Below are positions 25,969 to 32,732 of a DNA stretch of 64,000 nucleotides, piece after piece. The translations under genes were made by a program, and so were the position numbers. The notes below the pieces were generated by a model. The model was not told the DNA's origin. It did no database searches and was given only the letters and a program-made list of their open reading frames with translations. Source of the stretch: Hamadaea sp013361475 (lineage in GTDB: Bacteria > Actinomycetota > Actinomycetes > Mycobacteriales > Micromonosporaceae). The number at the start of each line of letters is the position of its first letter. Position 1 is the stretch's first letter. Where the stretch lies: NCBI RefSeq assembly GCF_040654195.1, contig NZ_JBFAHM010000012.1:248001-312000 (forward strand), in the 5' to 3' direction.

Positions 25969-26937
25969 ATGGCCTTGTTCGACCTTCCGCTCGACCAGCT
26001 TCGCCGGTATGCGCCTGAGGTCGCCGAGCCGGCCGACTTCGCGGACTTCTGGGCGGCCACCCTCACGACCGCCACGGTCAAGCCGGTGCTGATCGACGTG
26101 CGACCGGAACCGTCCGATCTGGCCCTGGTCGACTGCTGGGACGTCACCTTCGCCGGATTCGGCGGCGATCCCGTCCGGGCCTGGTACTCCCGGCCCGCCG
26201 GGCGGACCGAGGCGTTACCGGCGGTCGTCGAGTTCCTGGGTTACGGCCGCGGCCGCGGACTGCCGCACGAACGCCCCACCTACGCCGCCGCCGGCTACGC
26301 CCACCTGCTGATGGACAGCCGCGGCCAAGGCGGGCAGTACGGCACCGGCGGTGACACGCCGGACCCGGGCGGCACAGCGTACGGGGGACCCGGGCCGGTC
26401 ACCCGAGGGCTGCTGGACCCGGCCGAGTACTACTACCGCCGGTTGATCACCGACGCCGTCCGCGCCGTCGAAGCGGTACGCGCCCTTCCCGGCGTCGACC
26501 CGGACCGGGTGGCGGTCGCCGGAAACAGCCAGGGCGGCGGGCTCGCCCTCGCCGTCGCGGGCCTCGTCGGCGACCTCGCGGCGGTGCTGACGACCGCGCC
26601 GTTCCTGTGCCACATTCAGCGAGCCGTCGAGATCACCGACGCCGAGCCGTACGCCGAGATCGTCCGGTTCCTCGCGATCCACCGGGAGGCCGAGGACGCC
26701 GTCCGGCGTACTTTGTCGTATGTAGACGGAGTGTCCTTCGCCCGCCGGGCGACCGCGCCGGCCCAGTTCGGCGTCGGACTGCGGGACACGGTCTGCCCGC
26801 CGAGCACGGTGTTCGCCGCCGCGAATCAGTACGCCGCCGAGCACGAGATCCACGTCTACCCGTTCAACCACCACGAGGGCGGTGAGGCCGTCCACGTGCG
26901 GCGGCAACTGCGCTGGCTGCGCTCGCGCCTAAGCTAG
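25969..26937 (+). CDS. CE7 acetyl-xylan esterase / cephalosporin-C deacetylase family
   Basis: A 322-residue alpha/beta hydrolase. It starts MALFDLPLDQLRRY as CE7 enzymes do. Ser187 in AGNSQGGG, Asp273 in GLRDTVCPP and His301 or His302 in PFNHHEGG form the catalytic triad, and DSRGQGG near 116-122 is the family motif. There is no signal peptide. Cytoplasmic CE7 enzymes remove acetyl groups from imported xylo-oligosaccharides. It is divergent from, and shares operators with, the xylan transporter operon. The ATG is directly preceded by an operator-like palindrome. The 3' end overlaps the converging HAD-like gene by 9 bases. Confidence 0.93.
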   Translation: MALFDLPLDQLRRYAPEVAEPADFADFWAATLTTATVKPVLIDVRPEPSDLALVDCWDVTFAGFGGDPVRAWYSRPAGRTEALPAVVEFLGYGRGRGLPHERPTYAAAGYAHLLMDSRGQGGQYGTGGDTPDPGGTAYGGPGPVTRGLLDPAEYYYRRLITDAVRAVEAVRALPGVDPDRVAVAGNSQGGGLALAVAGLVGDLAAVLTTAPFLCHIQRAVEITDAEPYAEIVRFLAIHREAEDAVRRTLSYVDGVSFARRATAPAQFGVGLRDTVCPPSTVFAAANQYAAEHEIHVYPFNHHEGGEAVHVRRQLRWLRSRLS

Positions 26938-27501
26938 GTCGTCGCCGCCCGCGAGCAGCTCGGTGAGCGCGGCCCAGGAGTCGACGGCGGTCGCCCAGTC
27001 CGGCAAATGATCGGCGACGGGCTCGTCGGTGCCGCCGGTGAACAGGAATCGATGGCCGACGGTCGCCAAGTACGCCAACACATCCAGCCGGTCGTCGACG
27101 AAGTGGGTGAGCCCGAGTCGCTCGCACACGGGAGCCTTGTCCCGCCGCTCCCGGACGAAGTGCACGTTGCCCACGCCGACCCCGGTACGCGCGAAGAAGT
27201 CGTGGTGCTGCAGCCAGGCCCGGGTGTTCGCCTCGACCTTCGGGCCTGCCTTCGACACCACGTGCACGCGCCCGGCGAACGGCCCTTCGGTGAGCGCCGC
27301 GAGCGCCTCGAAGACGCCCTCGGTGGCGGGCGTCTCCAACGGACGGGTGCCGAAGAACGACGTGTCCTCCGCACGCCCGGCCAGCGCCACGATCACCCCG
27401 CCGACGTCGACGCCGAGCGCCGGCTGATGCTTCCAGCCCGGGCCGCGATAGGGCGCGCGCGCCGGTGGAGCGGGCCGCCGGCCCCGGTGCTGCCGTGCCA
27501 C
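26929..27501 (-). CDS. HAD-like hydrolase
   Basis: A 190-residue protein with a HAD-type core. Motif I is LGVDVGGVIVAL (Asp32) where the usual second Asp is Gly, a conserved Lys lies in VVSKAGPKVEAN, and motif IV is HFVDDRLDVL. The missing acid/base Asp means it may not be an ordinary phosphatase; similar proteins are annotated as HAD-like or polynucleotide-related. The first 28 residues are basic and disordered-looking. GTG at 27501 is preceded by GAGG. Its tail overlaps the esterase gene on the other strand. The substrate is unknown. Confidence 0.7.
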   Translation of the reverse strand: MARQHRGRRPAPPARAPYRGPGWKHQPALGVDVGGVIVALAGRAEDTSFFGTRPLETPATEGVFEALAALTEGPFAGRVHVVSKAGPKVEANTRAWLQHHDFFARTGVGVGNVHFVRERRDKAPVCERLGLTHFVDDRLDVLAYLATVGHRFLFTGGTDEPVADHLPDWATAVDSWAALTELLAGGDDLA

Positions 27502-27539
27502 AGTGGACCTCGCTCTTCTGAGCGCTGTGCTTCCGCGCT

Positions 27540-27594
27540 GGATCAGGGTTCCGTGTCGAATCTTGCGTCATGATTCGACCGGGAACCCTGATCC
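27540..27594. repeat. Palindromic repeat element, copy 1 of 3
   Basis: GGATCAGGGTTCC + GTCGAAT (27540-27561) pair with ATTCGAC + GGAACCCTGATCC (27573-27594) around an 11-base loop, with one 2x2 internal bulge. The element sits 4 bases beyond the 3' end of the HxlR gene. Near-identical elements occur at 44479-44543 and 50705-50769, so this is a dispersed family rather than an ordinary terminator. Confidence 0.85.
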
Positions 27595-27598
27595 GGCG

Positions 27599-28264
27599 TC
27601 AAGCGGATTGCGCGGCGGAGACGATGGGTTGGGGCCGAGGGAAGCAGCGGACGAACCACTCGGCGGCCGGGCGGTCGCCGTCGACCCGGATGTCTTCCCC
27701 GAGGGGTCGACCGCCGAAGACCACGGAGCGTAGGGCGGCGACTGTTCCGGTGAGCGTCGCGTCTGGTGCGGCGGCGGCGCCGCGGGCGACCGCGAACCGG
27801 CCGTCGCGGATGGCGGCGTGGAAGACGTCGTCGTCGATCCGCAATTCGACCGAACCGCCCGTGCCGGCTTTCACGGAGGACGGGTCGAACGTCGTCCGCA
27901 GCGCGAGGACGAAGGCGTCGGCGCTCATCGAAGTCTCCGTCGGCGGCAACGGCAAGCGGCTGCCGAAGGCCGCCAGCGACGTCAGCACCGGATCCAGCAG
28001 CTCGCCGAGGTCGGTCAGCTCGTACGCGGTCGCGCTCACCGGCGGCCCGAGCCGCCGTTTGCGGACGACACCGGACTCCTCCAGCTCGCGAAGCCGTTGG
28101 GACAGCACGTTCTGGCTGAGCCCGGGCAGTCCCCGGCTCAGCTCGGTGAACCGCTTGGGTCCGAGGAGCAGCTCGCGCACGACGAGCAGAGCCCACCTCT
28201 CACCGACGACGCCGAGCGCCCGTGCCACTCCGCACGGGTCGTCGAACCTGCGTTTACCGACCAC
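27599..28264 (-). CDS. HxlR-family regulator fused to an SCP2-like domain
   Basis: A 221-residue protein. Residues 1-100 are a winged-helix HxlR domain (GVARALGVVGERWALLVVRE and the recognition region LSQNVLSQRLRELEESG). Residues 115-221 look like a sterol-carrier-protein-2 type fold (FHAAIRDGRFAVARGAAAAP), probably a small-ligand pocket; this two-domain form is common in actinomycetes. The GTG start has TATGAT (minus strand, 28271-28276) 6 bases upstream, so the mRNA is probably leaderless. It is divergent from the flavin-binding protein/hydrolase operon and likely represses it. Confidence 0.88.
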   Translation of the reverse strand: MVGKRRFDDPCGVARALGVVGERWALLVVRELLLGPKRFTELSRGLPGLSQNVLSQRLRELEESGVVRKRRLGPPVSATAYELTDLGELLDPVLTSLAAFGSRLPLPPTETSMSADAFVLALRTTFDPSSVKAGTGGSVELRIDDDVFHAAIRDGRFAVARGAAAAPDATLTGTVAALRSVVFGGRPLGEDIRVDGDRPAAEWFVRCFPRPQPIVSAAQSA

Positions 28265-28286
28265 GTAGAAATCATACGGCTGCCTC

Positions 28287-28323
28287 TTGCATTCTGGTAG
28301 TGGTTACTCCTAATTTAGGAGTA
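28287..28323 (+). promoter_or_regulatory. Promoter with overlapping 19-base operator
   Basis: TTGCAT (28287-28292) and TAATTT (28311-28316) are 18 bases apart, a plausible -35/-10 pair for the plus-strand operon. TACTCCTAATTTAGGAGTA (28305-28323) is a perfect palindrome around one central base and covers that -10. The HxlR regulator encoded divergently is the natural candidate to bind here. Confidence 0.65.
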
Positions 28324-28328
28324 TGACC

Positions 28329-28787
28329 ATGAAGCAAGGAGACCTCGGACTGCTGACGACCGACCTCGCGCAGCGGCTGCTCGCCTCGACCGAACTGGCC
28401 CGGGTGGCTTACGTGGCCAAGGACGGCACGCCTCGCGTGTTCCCGGTGATGTTCCACTGGACCGGCGACGAGCTGGTCTTCGGCACCTTCGCCGGAAGCG
28501 CCAAGATCACTGCGTTCCGGTCCCGGCCGGCGGTCGCGATCACCATCGACACTCCCGGCCCGCCGCCGGAAGTCCTGCTGCTCCGCGGCCGGGCCACGGT
28601 GGTCGACGTGGACGGCATCCTCCCGGAGTACGTGGCGGCACACCATCACTACTACGGAGCCGAACAGGGCGCCCGCAACATCGCCGACGTCGAGCAGTCG
28701 GGGCGGAAGATGGTGCGCATCGGGCTCAAGCCCGACTGGGTCGGCACGCTCGACTTCGTCAGCCGCTTCCCGGGGGCGCTGTCATGA
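28329..28787 (+). CDS. Pyridoxamine 5'-phosphate oxidase-like (split-barrel) protein
   Basis: A 152-residue protein with the split beta-barrel pattern of PNPOx/F420-dependent reductases (LARVAYVAKDGTPRVFPVMFHW near the N-terminus, then FGTFAGSAKITAFRSRPAVAITID). Such proteins bind FMN or F420 and reduce small molecules; the cofactor cannot be told here. The second ATG (28329) is preferred because AGGAG lies 7 bases before it. The ATG at 28323 would leave no spacing and lies in the operator. The following hydrolase overlaps its stop by ATGA. Confidence 0.8.
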   Translation: MKQGDLGLLTTDLAQRLLASTELARVAYVAKDGTPRVFPVMFHWTGDELVFGTFAGSAKITAFRSRPAVAITIDTPGPPPEVLLLRGRATVVDVDGILPEYVAAHHHYYGAEQGARNIADVEQSGRKMVRIGLKPDWVGTLDFVSRFPGALS

Positions 28788-29428
28788 CCGACTTCGTCCT
28801 CGTCCCGGGGGCCGACGGACGAGCCTGGTACTGGCATCGCGTCGTGCCGCTGCTGCGCGACCGTGGGCACGACGCCATCGCCGTCGACCTGCCACAGTCG
28901 AACGACGCCGGATACGACGAGTACGCCGAAGCGATCCGCCAAGCGACGTTCGGCCGCCATAATCCGGTGCTGGTGGCCCAGTCGCTCGCCGGGTTCCTCG
29001 CGCCGGTCGTCGCCGCGCGTACGCCGGTCGCCCGGATCGTGCTCCTCAACGCGATGGTCCCAGCGCCGGGGGAGACGGCCGGTGACTGGTGGGGGAACGT
29101 GGGGCACGCCGAAGCCCGGCACGGCAAGCAGTTCGACCTGCTCGACGACTTCTTCCACGACGTGCCCCCGGAGGTCACCGCCGAAGCGACGGCCGGTACG
29201 CCCACCGGCCCGTCGGAGACGCTGTTCACCGAGCCGTGGCCGCTCGACGCCTGGCCGGATGTGCCGACCACGTTCCTCCAAGGCGTCGACGACCGGTTCT
29301 TCCCGCTGGAGTTCCAGCGCCGTCTCGTCCGGCGACGCCTGGGCCTCGACGTCGAAGAGATCCCCGGCGGGCATCTGGTGGCGCTCAGCCGTCCCGACGC
29401 CCTCGTCCATCGACTGACCAGCATCTGA
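28784..29428 (+). CDS. Alpha/beta hydrolase
   Basis: A 214-residue single-domain alpha/beta hydrolase without a signal peptide. The nucleophile elbow is VAQSLAGF (Ser near 67), an unusual form of G-x-S-x-G with Ala first. The acid is in LQGVDDRFFP and the His in IPGGHLVAL. It resembles the small salicylate-esterase or hydroxynitrile-lyase-like hydrolases. It is translationally coupled to the flavin-binding protein gene and under the same HxlR-type operator, suggesting a small detoxification unit for reactive or aromatic compounds. Confidence 0.85.
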   Translation: MTDFVLVPGADGRAWYWHRVVPLLRDRGHDAIAVDLPQSNDAGYDEYAEAIRQATFGRHNPVLVAQSLAGFLAPVVAARTPVARIVLLNAMVPAPGETAGDWWGNVGHAEARHGKQFDLLDDFFHDVPPEVTAEATAGTPTGPSETLFTEPWPLDAWPDVPTTFLQGVDDRFFPLEFQRRLVRRRLGLDVEEIPGGHLVALSRPDALVHRLTSI

Positions 29429-29649
29429 TCACCGCTTGACCAGGACCGGCGAAGAGTAAGATCAGGACTCAGGGGCGATCGTCATCGCGGGACGGCGTGA
29501 TCGTCGGAGCGGACGTCACCCGAGTCCGCTGAGGAGCCCCGTACCGCATCGTCGGGCGTACTTGTAACGACTCTGTAGGGCGAATGTATGACGCCGCCTT
29601 ACCGTCGGTCGCAGCGCATCGGGCGCTGAGCGTACCGAGGAGGGTGACG

Positions 29650-30510
29650 GTGAAGAGGACTCTCATCGTGGCGGCAACCGCCGTCCTGTTGGGTGCCATG
29701 GTCGGTGCGGCGCCGGCCCAGGCCGCGAACGCGCGCAACGGCGTGTGCGAGGACGGCGAGATCTGCCTCTACTACAACAGCGACAACGCGGGGTCGTTGG
29801 TCGACTTCGCCGGATCGATCCAGGACTACGGCACCGGCTCGGGCTGCGTCACCTTCATCAGCTCGGGCAGCGGCCGGGGCCAGTGTGTGAAGAACAACGC
29901 GGCGTCGGTCTGGAACCGCAAGTCCGTCCCGGTCACGATCTTCTACAAGAGCGACTGGTCCGGCGCCATCGACTCGTTCATCGCGGGAGCCAAGGGCAAC
30001 CTGCGGCCGGAGTTGAAGAACGAGAACGCGAGCCACGTCGTCGGCGAAGCCGGTAACGACCGTCTCGAGTTCGGGCTCTACCACGACGACGCCGGGGCCA
30101 TCTCGGCGTACTTCGACGGGTATCTGTCCACCTCGGGTCGGCACGAGGGCATCGACCTCGCCCGCAGCGCCGGATCGGCGGTGTACGCGCTGACCTCCGG
30201 AACGGTCATCTACAAGAACGAGGGCGGCGGCGGGCTGTCGACGCTGTCGATCTACAACGCGGATCTGGACAAGACCGTGATCTACCTGCACACCGACCCG
30301 CTGGACGGGCTGAGCGTCGGCGAGCACGTCGACAAGGGGCAGCGCATCGCCACCGAGGCGTCCCGGGGCGCCAGCTCCGCGCACACCCATGTCGAGATGC
30401 GCCCGGGGCGGCACGAGCTGGCCGCGGTCAGCGTCGGCGACTCCACCCTGAGCAACCCGATCCCGACGACGTTCTGGATGAACCGCGGCTACAACATCTG
30501 CTGCCAGTAG
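29650..30510 (+). CDS. Secreted M23 peptidase with N-terminal I36-type inhibitor domain
   Basis: A 286-residue exported protein. A Sec signal (MKRTLIVAATAVLLGAMVGAAP, cut near AQA at 26) leads to a beta/gamma-crystallin-like peptidase-inhibitor I36 domain (about 32-110, Cys33/Cys39 and Cys66/Cys79). An LytM/M23 metallopeptidase domain follows (about 150-275). Zinc ligands are His165 and Asp169 in RHEGIDL and His247 in SSAHTHVEM, with His245 catalytic. It should cut peptidoglycan cross-bridges or other Gly-rich peptides. The GTG at 29650 is backed by GAGGAGGG 5 bases before. The 221-base upstream gap shows no riboswitch I can recognise. Confidence 0.88.
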   Translation: MKRTLIVAATAVLLGAMVGAAPAQAANARNGVCEDGEICLYYNSDNAGSLVDFAGSIQDYGTGSGCVTFISSGSGRGQCVKNNAASVWNRKSVPVTIFYKSDWSGAIDSFIAGAKGNLRPELKNENASHVVGEAGNDRLEFGLYHDDAGAISAYFDGYLSTSGRHEGIDLARSAGSAVYALTSGTVIYKNEGGGGLSTLSIYNADLDKTVIYLHTDPLDGLSVGEHVDKGQRIATEASRGASSAHTHVEMRPGRHELAAVSVGDSTLSNPIPTTFWMNRGYNICCQ

Positions 30511-30516
30511 GCGGCC

Positions 30517-30564
30517 GACCCGGCCCGGCCCGCGACCGCCATGCCCGGCGGAGCGGGCCGGGTC
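30517..30564 (+). terminator. Hairpin after the M23 peptidase gene
   Basis: GACCCGGCCCG (30517-30527) and CGGGCCGGGTC (30554-30564) form a perfect 11-base stem with a 26-base loop, 6 bases after the stop codon. It probably ends the peptidase transcript before the TetR promoter. Confidence 0.6.
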
Positions 30565-30567
30565 TGG

Positions 30568-30583
30568 GAGTAAGTACTCTCTC
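30568..30583 (+). promoter_or_regulatory. TetR operator at the regulator promoter
   Basis: GAGTAAGTACTC (30568-30579) is a palindrome with a 2-base centre and is followed by TCTC. The sequence AGTACTCTCTC, read from the other strand as GAGAGAGTACT, recurs before the divergent-target MFS gene at 32633-32643. It ends 3 bases before the TetR ATG. There is no Shine-Dalgarno, so the transcript may be leaderless with TAAGTA as -10. Confidence 0.6.
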
Positions 30584-30586
30584 GCT

Positions 30587-31180
30587 ATGCCTGAGATCTC
30601 CACCCGGCAGCGCATCATCGTGGCGGCGTCGCGGCTGTTCGCCGAACGCGGGTACGCGAAGACGAGCGTGGCCGACATCCAGACCGCCGTCGGGCTGACC
30701 GGGGGATCGGGGGCGTTGTACAAGCACTTCGGCTCCAAGGAGGAGCTGCTGCGGGCGGTCGTCGACGAACACGTGGCGCACTACGAGGCCGAGAAGAGCC
30801 TGCCGTTCGACGGTTCGACTGAGGACGTGCCCGCCGTGCTGGAACGACTGGGCCGGGTGATCCTGGCCCGGCTGGAGCTGAGTGTCGAGAACGTGCGGAT
30901 CACCTTCCGCGAGCTGGATCAGTTCCCGGAGCTGCTGGAGATCCTGCACGCCCGGCTGATGCGGCCCCTGTACGCCCAGGTCGCCGAGTGGCTCGCGCAG
31001 CAGGCGGCGGCGGGACGCGTACCGGCGGTGGACGCTCCGGCGACGTCGGCCGTGCTGGTCGGCTCGCTGACCTACTACCCGATCTACCGGATCCTGCTGG
31101 GCGAGCCGGAGGCGGGCGTGGACCAGGACCGCTTCCTCGCGGCCTGGGTCGCGGTCGGGACGGCCGCCCTGACGGCGTAG
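30587..31180 (+). CDS. TetR-family regulator of the MFS exporter
   Basis: A 197-residue regulator. The helix-turn-helix (VADIQTAVGLTGGSGALYKHFGSKEELL) is at about 26-53. The remainder is a TetR C-terminal ligand domain of the C_11-like type. It converges on the MFS transporter gene (31202-32629). A GAGAGAGTACT box precedes both genes, so it most likely represses itself and the exporter until an effector binds. Confidence 0.92.
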   Translation: MPEISTRQRIIVAASRLFAERGYAKTSVADIQTAVGLTGGSGALYKHFGSKEELLRAVVDEHVAHYEAEKSLPFDGSTEDVPAVLERLGRVILARLELSVENVRITFRELDQFPELLEILHARLMRPLYAQVAEWLAQQAAAGRVPAVDAPATSAVLVGSLTYYPIYRILLGEPEAGVDQDRFLAAWVAVGTAALTA

Positions 31181-31201
31181 GCCCCGACCGCGTACGCCTC
31201 C

Positions 31202-32629
31202 TCAGTGGACGTGCGGCCCCGGGGGCACGGCCAGTCTGCCCTTCGGCATCAGGAACAGGGCGACGACGGCGGACACCCCGGCGACAGCGGTGGCGGCCCA
31301 GAACCCGTCGGCGAAGCCGGCCACGCTGCCGCCGGTGAGCCCGGCCGCCGCGATCGTGGAGAGCACGGCGACCCCGATGGCGCCGCCGAGTTCGTGGAAC
31401 GTGTTGACGAGCCCTGACGCCAGGCCGGACTCGTGGTGCTCGACGGTGGCGAGCGCGGTCGTCGTGGCGGCGACGAAGACCGCGCCGAGGCCCACCGAGG
31501 TGACCGTCATCCCGGTCAGCAGTCCGGTGTAGACGCTGCCGGTCGCGTCGATCCGGGTCAGCAGGCCCAGGCCGCCCGCCGCGACGAGCAGGCCGCCGAC
31601 GGAGATCGTCCGCCCGCCGAGGTGACCGACGAAGCGGCTGCCCAGGTGCGCGCCCAGGCCGATGCCGACCGCGACCGGCAGGAACAGCAGGCCGGTGCCG
31701 AAGGCGCCGTAGTCGCGTACGTGCTGGAGGTAGAACGAGCCGAGGAAGAACTGCCCGATCAGCAGCCCGGTGGCGGCCAGCATCAGGAAGGCCCCGCCGG
31801 CGATCGCCGGACGGCCCAGCAGGCTCAGCTTCATCAGCGGCGTCGCCACCGTACGCTCCACCACGGCGAACGCGACATACAGGAGAACGGCGGCGGCCAG
31901 GGCGGCGAGGGTGAGCGGATCCGACCAGCCCGCATCACCGGCGCGCACCATGCCGTAGATCAACGCCGCCGTGGCGCTCGTGACGAGCAGGGCGCCGGGG
32001 ACGTCGATCGTTGTGCGTACCCCTTGATTCGGGCGAAGAACGGCCGGAAGCGTGGCGAGGAGAGCGAGCCCCACGGGCACGTTGACGAAGAAGATCCACC
32101 GCCAGCCGGGACCGGCGGTCAGCGCCCCGCCCACCAGTACGCCGATCGCGGACCCGGCGCCGCCCAGCGCGGCCCACACCCCGAGGGCCTTGGTGCGTTC
32201 GGCGCCGTGGAAGGTCGTGGTGACGGTGGCCAGCGCGGCCGGGGACAGCAACGCGGCGCCGATGCCCTGGCCGACGCGACCGCCGATGAGCAGCGCGGCC
32301 GATCCCGCGAGCCCGGAGGCGAGCGACCCGGCGGTGAACACGGCGAGGCCGGCGAGCATGAGCCGGCGGGCGCCGAACGCGTCGGCGAGACGCCCGCCCA
32401 GCAGCATCAGACCGCCGAAGAACACCGTGTACGCGGTGACGACCCAGGTCAGCGTCGACCGGGTCAGGGTCAGGCCGGCGCCGATGTCGGGCAGCGCGAC
32501 GTTCACCACGGTGACGTCGAGGACGAGCATGAACTGCGCGACGCTGATCAGCGTCAACGCCAGCCAGCGGCGCGGTGGCACGGCCGGGACGTCGGGTGCG
32601 TGCACGTGGGCGGTGGAGGGGTGAGTCAT
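31202..32629 (-). CDS. MFS drug exporter, DHA2 (EmrB/QacA) family
   Basis: A 475-residue membrane protein with 14 helices. Motif C-like and DHA2 signatures are visible: SVAQFMLVLDVTVVNVALPDI in the first helix, LLGGRLADAFGARR in loop 2-3 and RVGQGIGAALLSPAALA in helix 5. It should export cationic or hydrophobic drugs using the proton gradient. The ATG at 32629 is chosen because the near-perfect operator palindrome ends right before it. An earlier in-frame start would place the operator inside the gene. It ends in a HVH tail. Confidence 0.92.
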   Translation of the reverse strand: MTHPSTAHVHAPDVPAVPPRRWLALTLISVAQFMLVLDVTVVNVALPDIGAGLTLTRSTLTWVVTAYTVFFGGLMLLGGRLADAFGARRLMLAGLAVFTAGSLASGLAGSAALLIGGRVGQGIGAALLSPAALATVTTTFHGAERTKALGVWAALGGAGSAIGVLVGGALTAGPGWRWIFFVNVPVGLALLATLPAVLRPNQGVRTTIDVPGALLVTSATAALIYGMVRAGDAGWSDPLTLAALAAAVLLYVAFAVVERTVATPLMKLSLLGRPAIAGGAFLMLAATGLLIGQFFLGSFYLQHVRDYGAFGTGLLFLPVAVGIGLGAHLGSRFVGHLGGRTISVGGLLVAAGGLGLLTRIDATGSVYTGLLTGMTVTSVGLGAVFVAATTTALATVEHHESGLASGLVNTFHELGGAIGVAVLSTIAAAGLTGGSVAGFADGFWAATAVAGVSAVVALFLMPKGRLAVPPGPHVH

Positions 32630-32630
32630 G

Positions 32631-32650
32631 GTGAGAGAGTACTCCCTCAC
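32631..32650 (-). promoter_or_regulatory. TetR operator at the MFS promoter
   Basis: GTGAGAGAGTACTCCCTCAC is a 20-base palindrome with a single mismatched pair around GAGTACTC. It lies 1 base upstream of the MFS start codon. It shares GAGAGAGTACT with the operator in front of the TetR gene. A leaderless transcript is likely because no ribosome binding site fits between. Confidence 0.65.
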
Positions 32651-32669
32651 CAACATTGCGTCCACAATG

Positions 32670-32717
32670 CAACGGCCTGGACCGGCCGCCGCGATGGCGG
32701 TCCGGCCCAGGCCGTTG
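32670..32717 (-). terminator. Hairpin after the GH5 gene
   Basis: CAACGGCCTGG (32670-32680) and CCAGGCCGTTG (32707-32717) form a perfect 11-base outer stem, and the inner sequence is also largely complementary. It lies 15 bases beyond the GH5 stop codon and separates it from the MFS promoter. Confidence 0.7.
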
Positions 32718-32732
32718 AAGGGTGCTAGTGCG

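Noticed and set aside
29429..29649. Possible c-di-AMP (ydaO-type) riboswitch before the M23 peptidase
   Set aside because: Such switches are common before wall-hydrolase genes in actinobacteria, so I looked for the conserved core, but I could not find the expected conserved segments or pairing. A covariance-model search would be needed.
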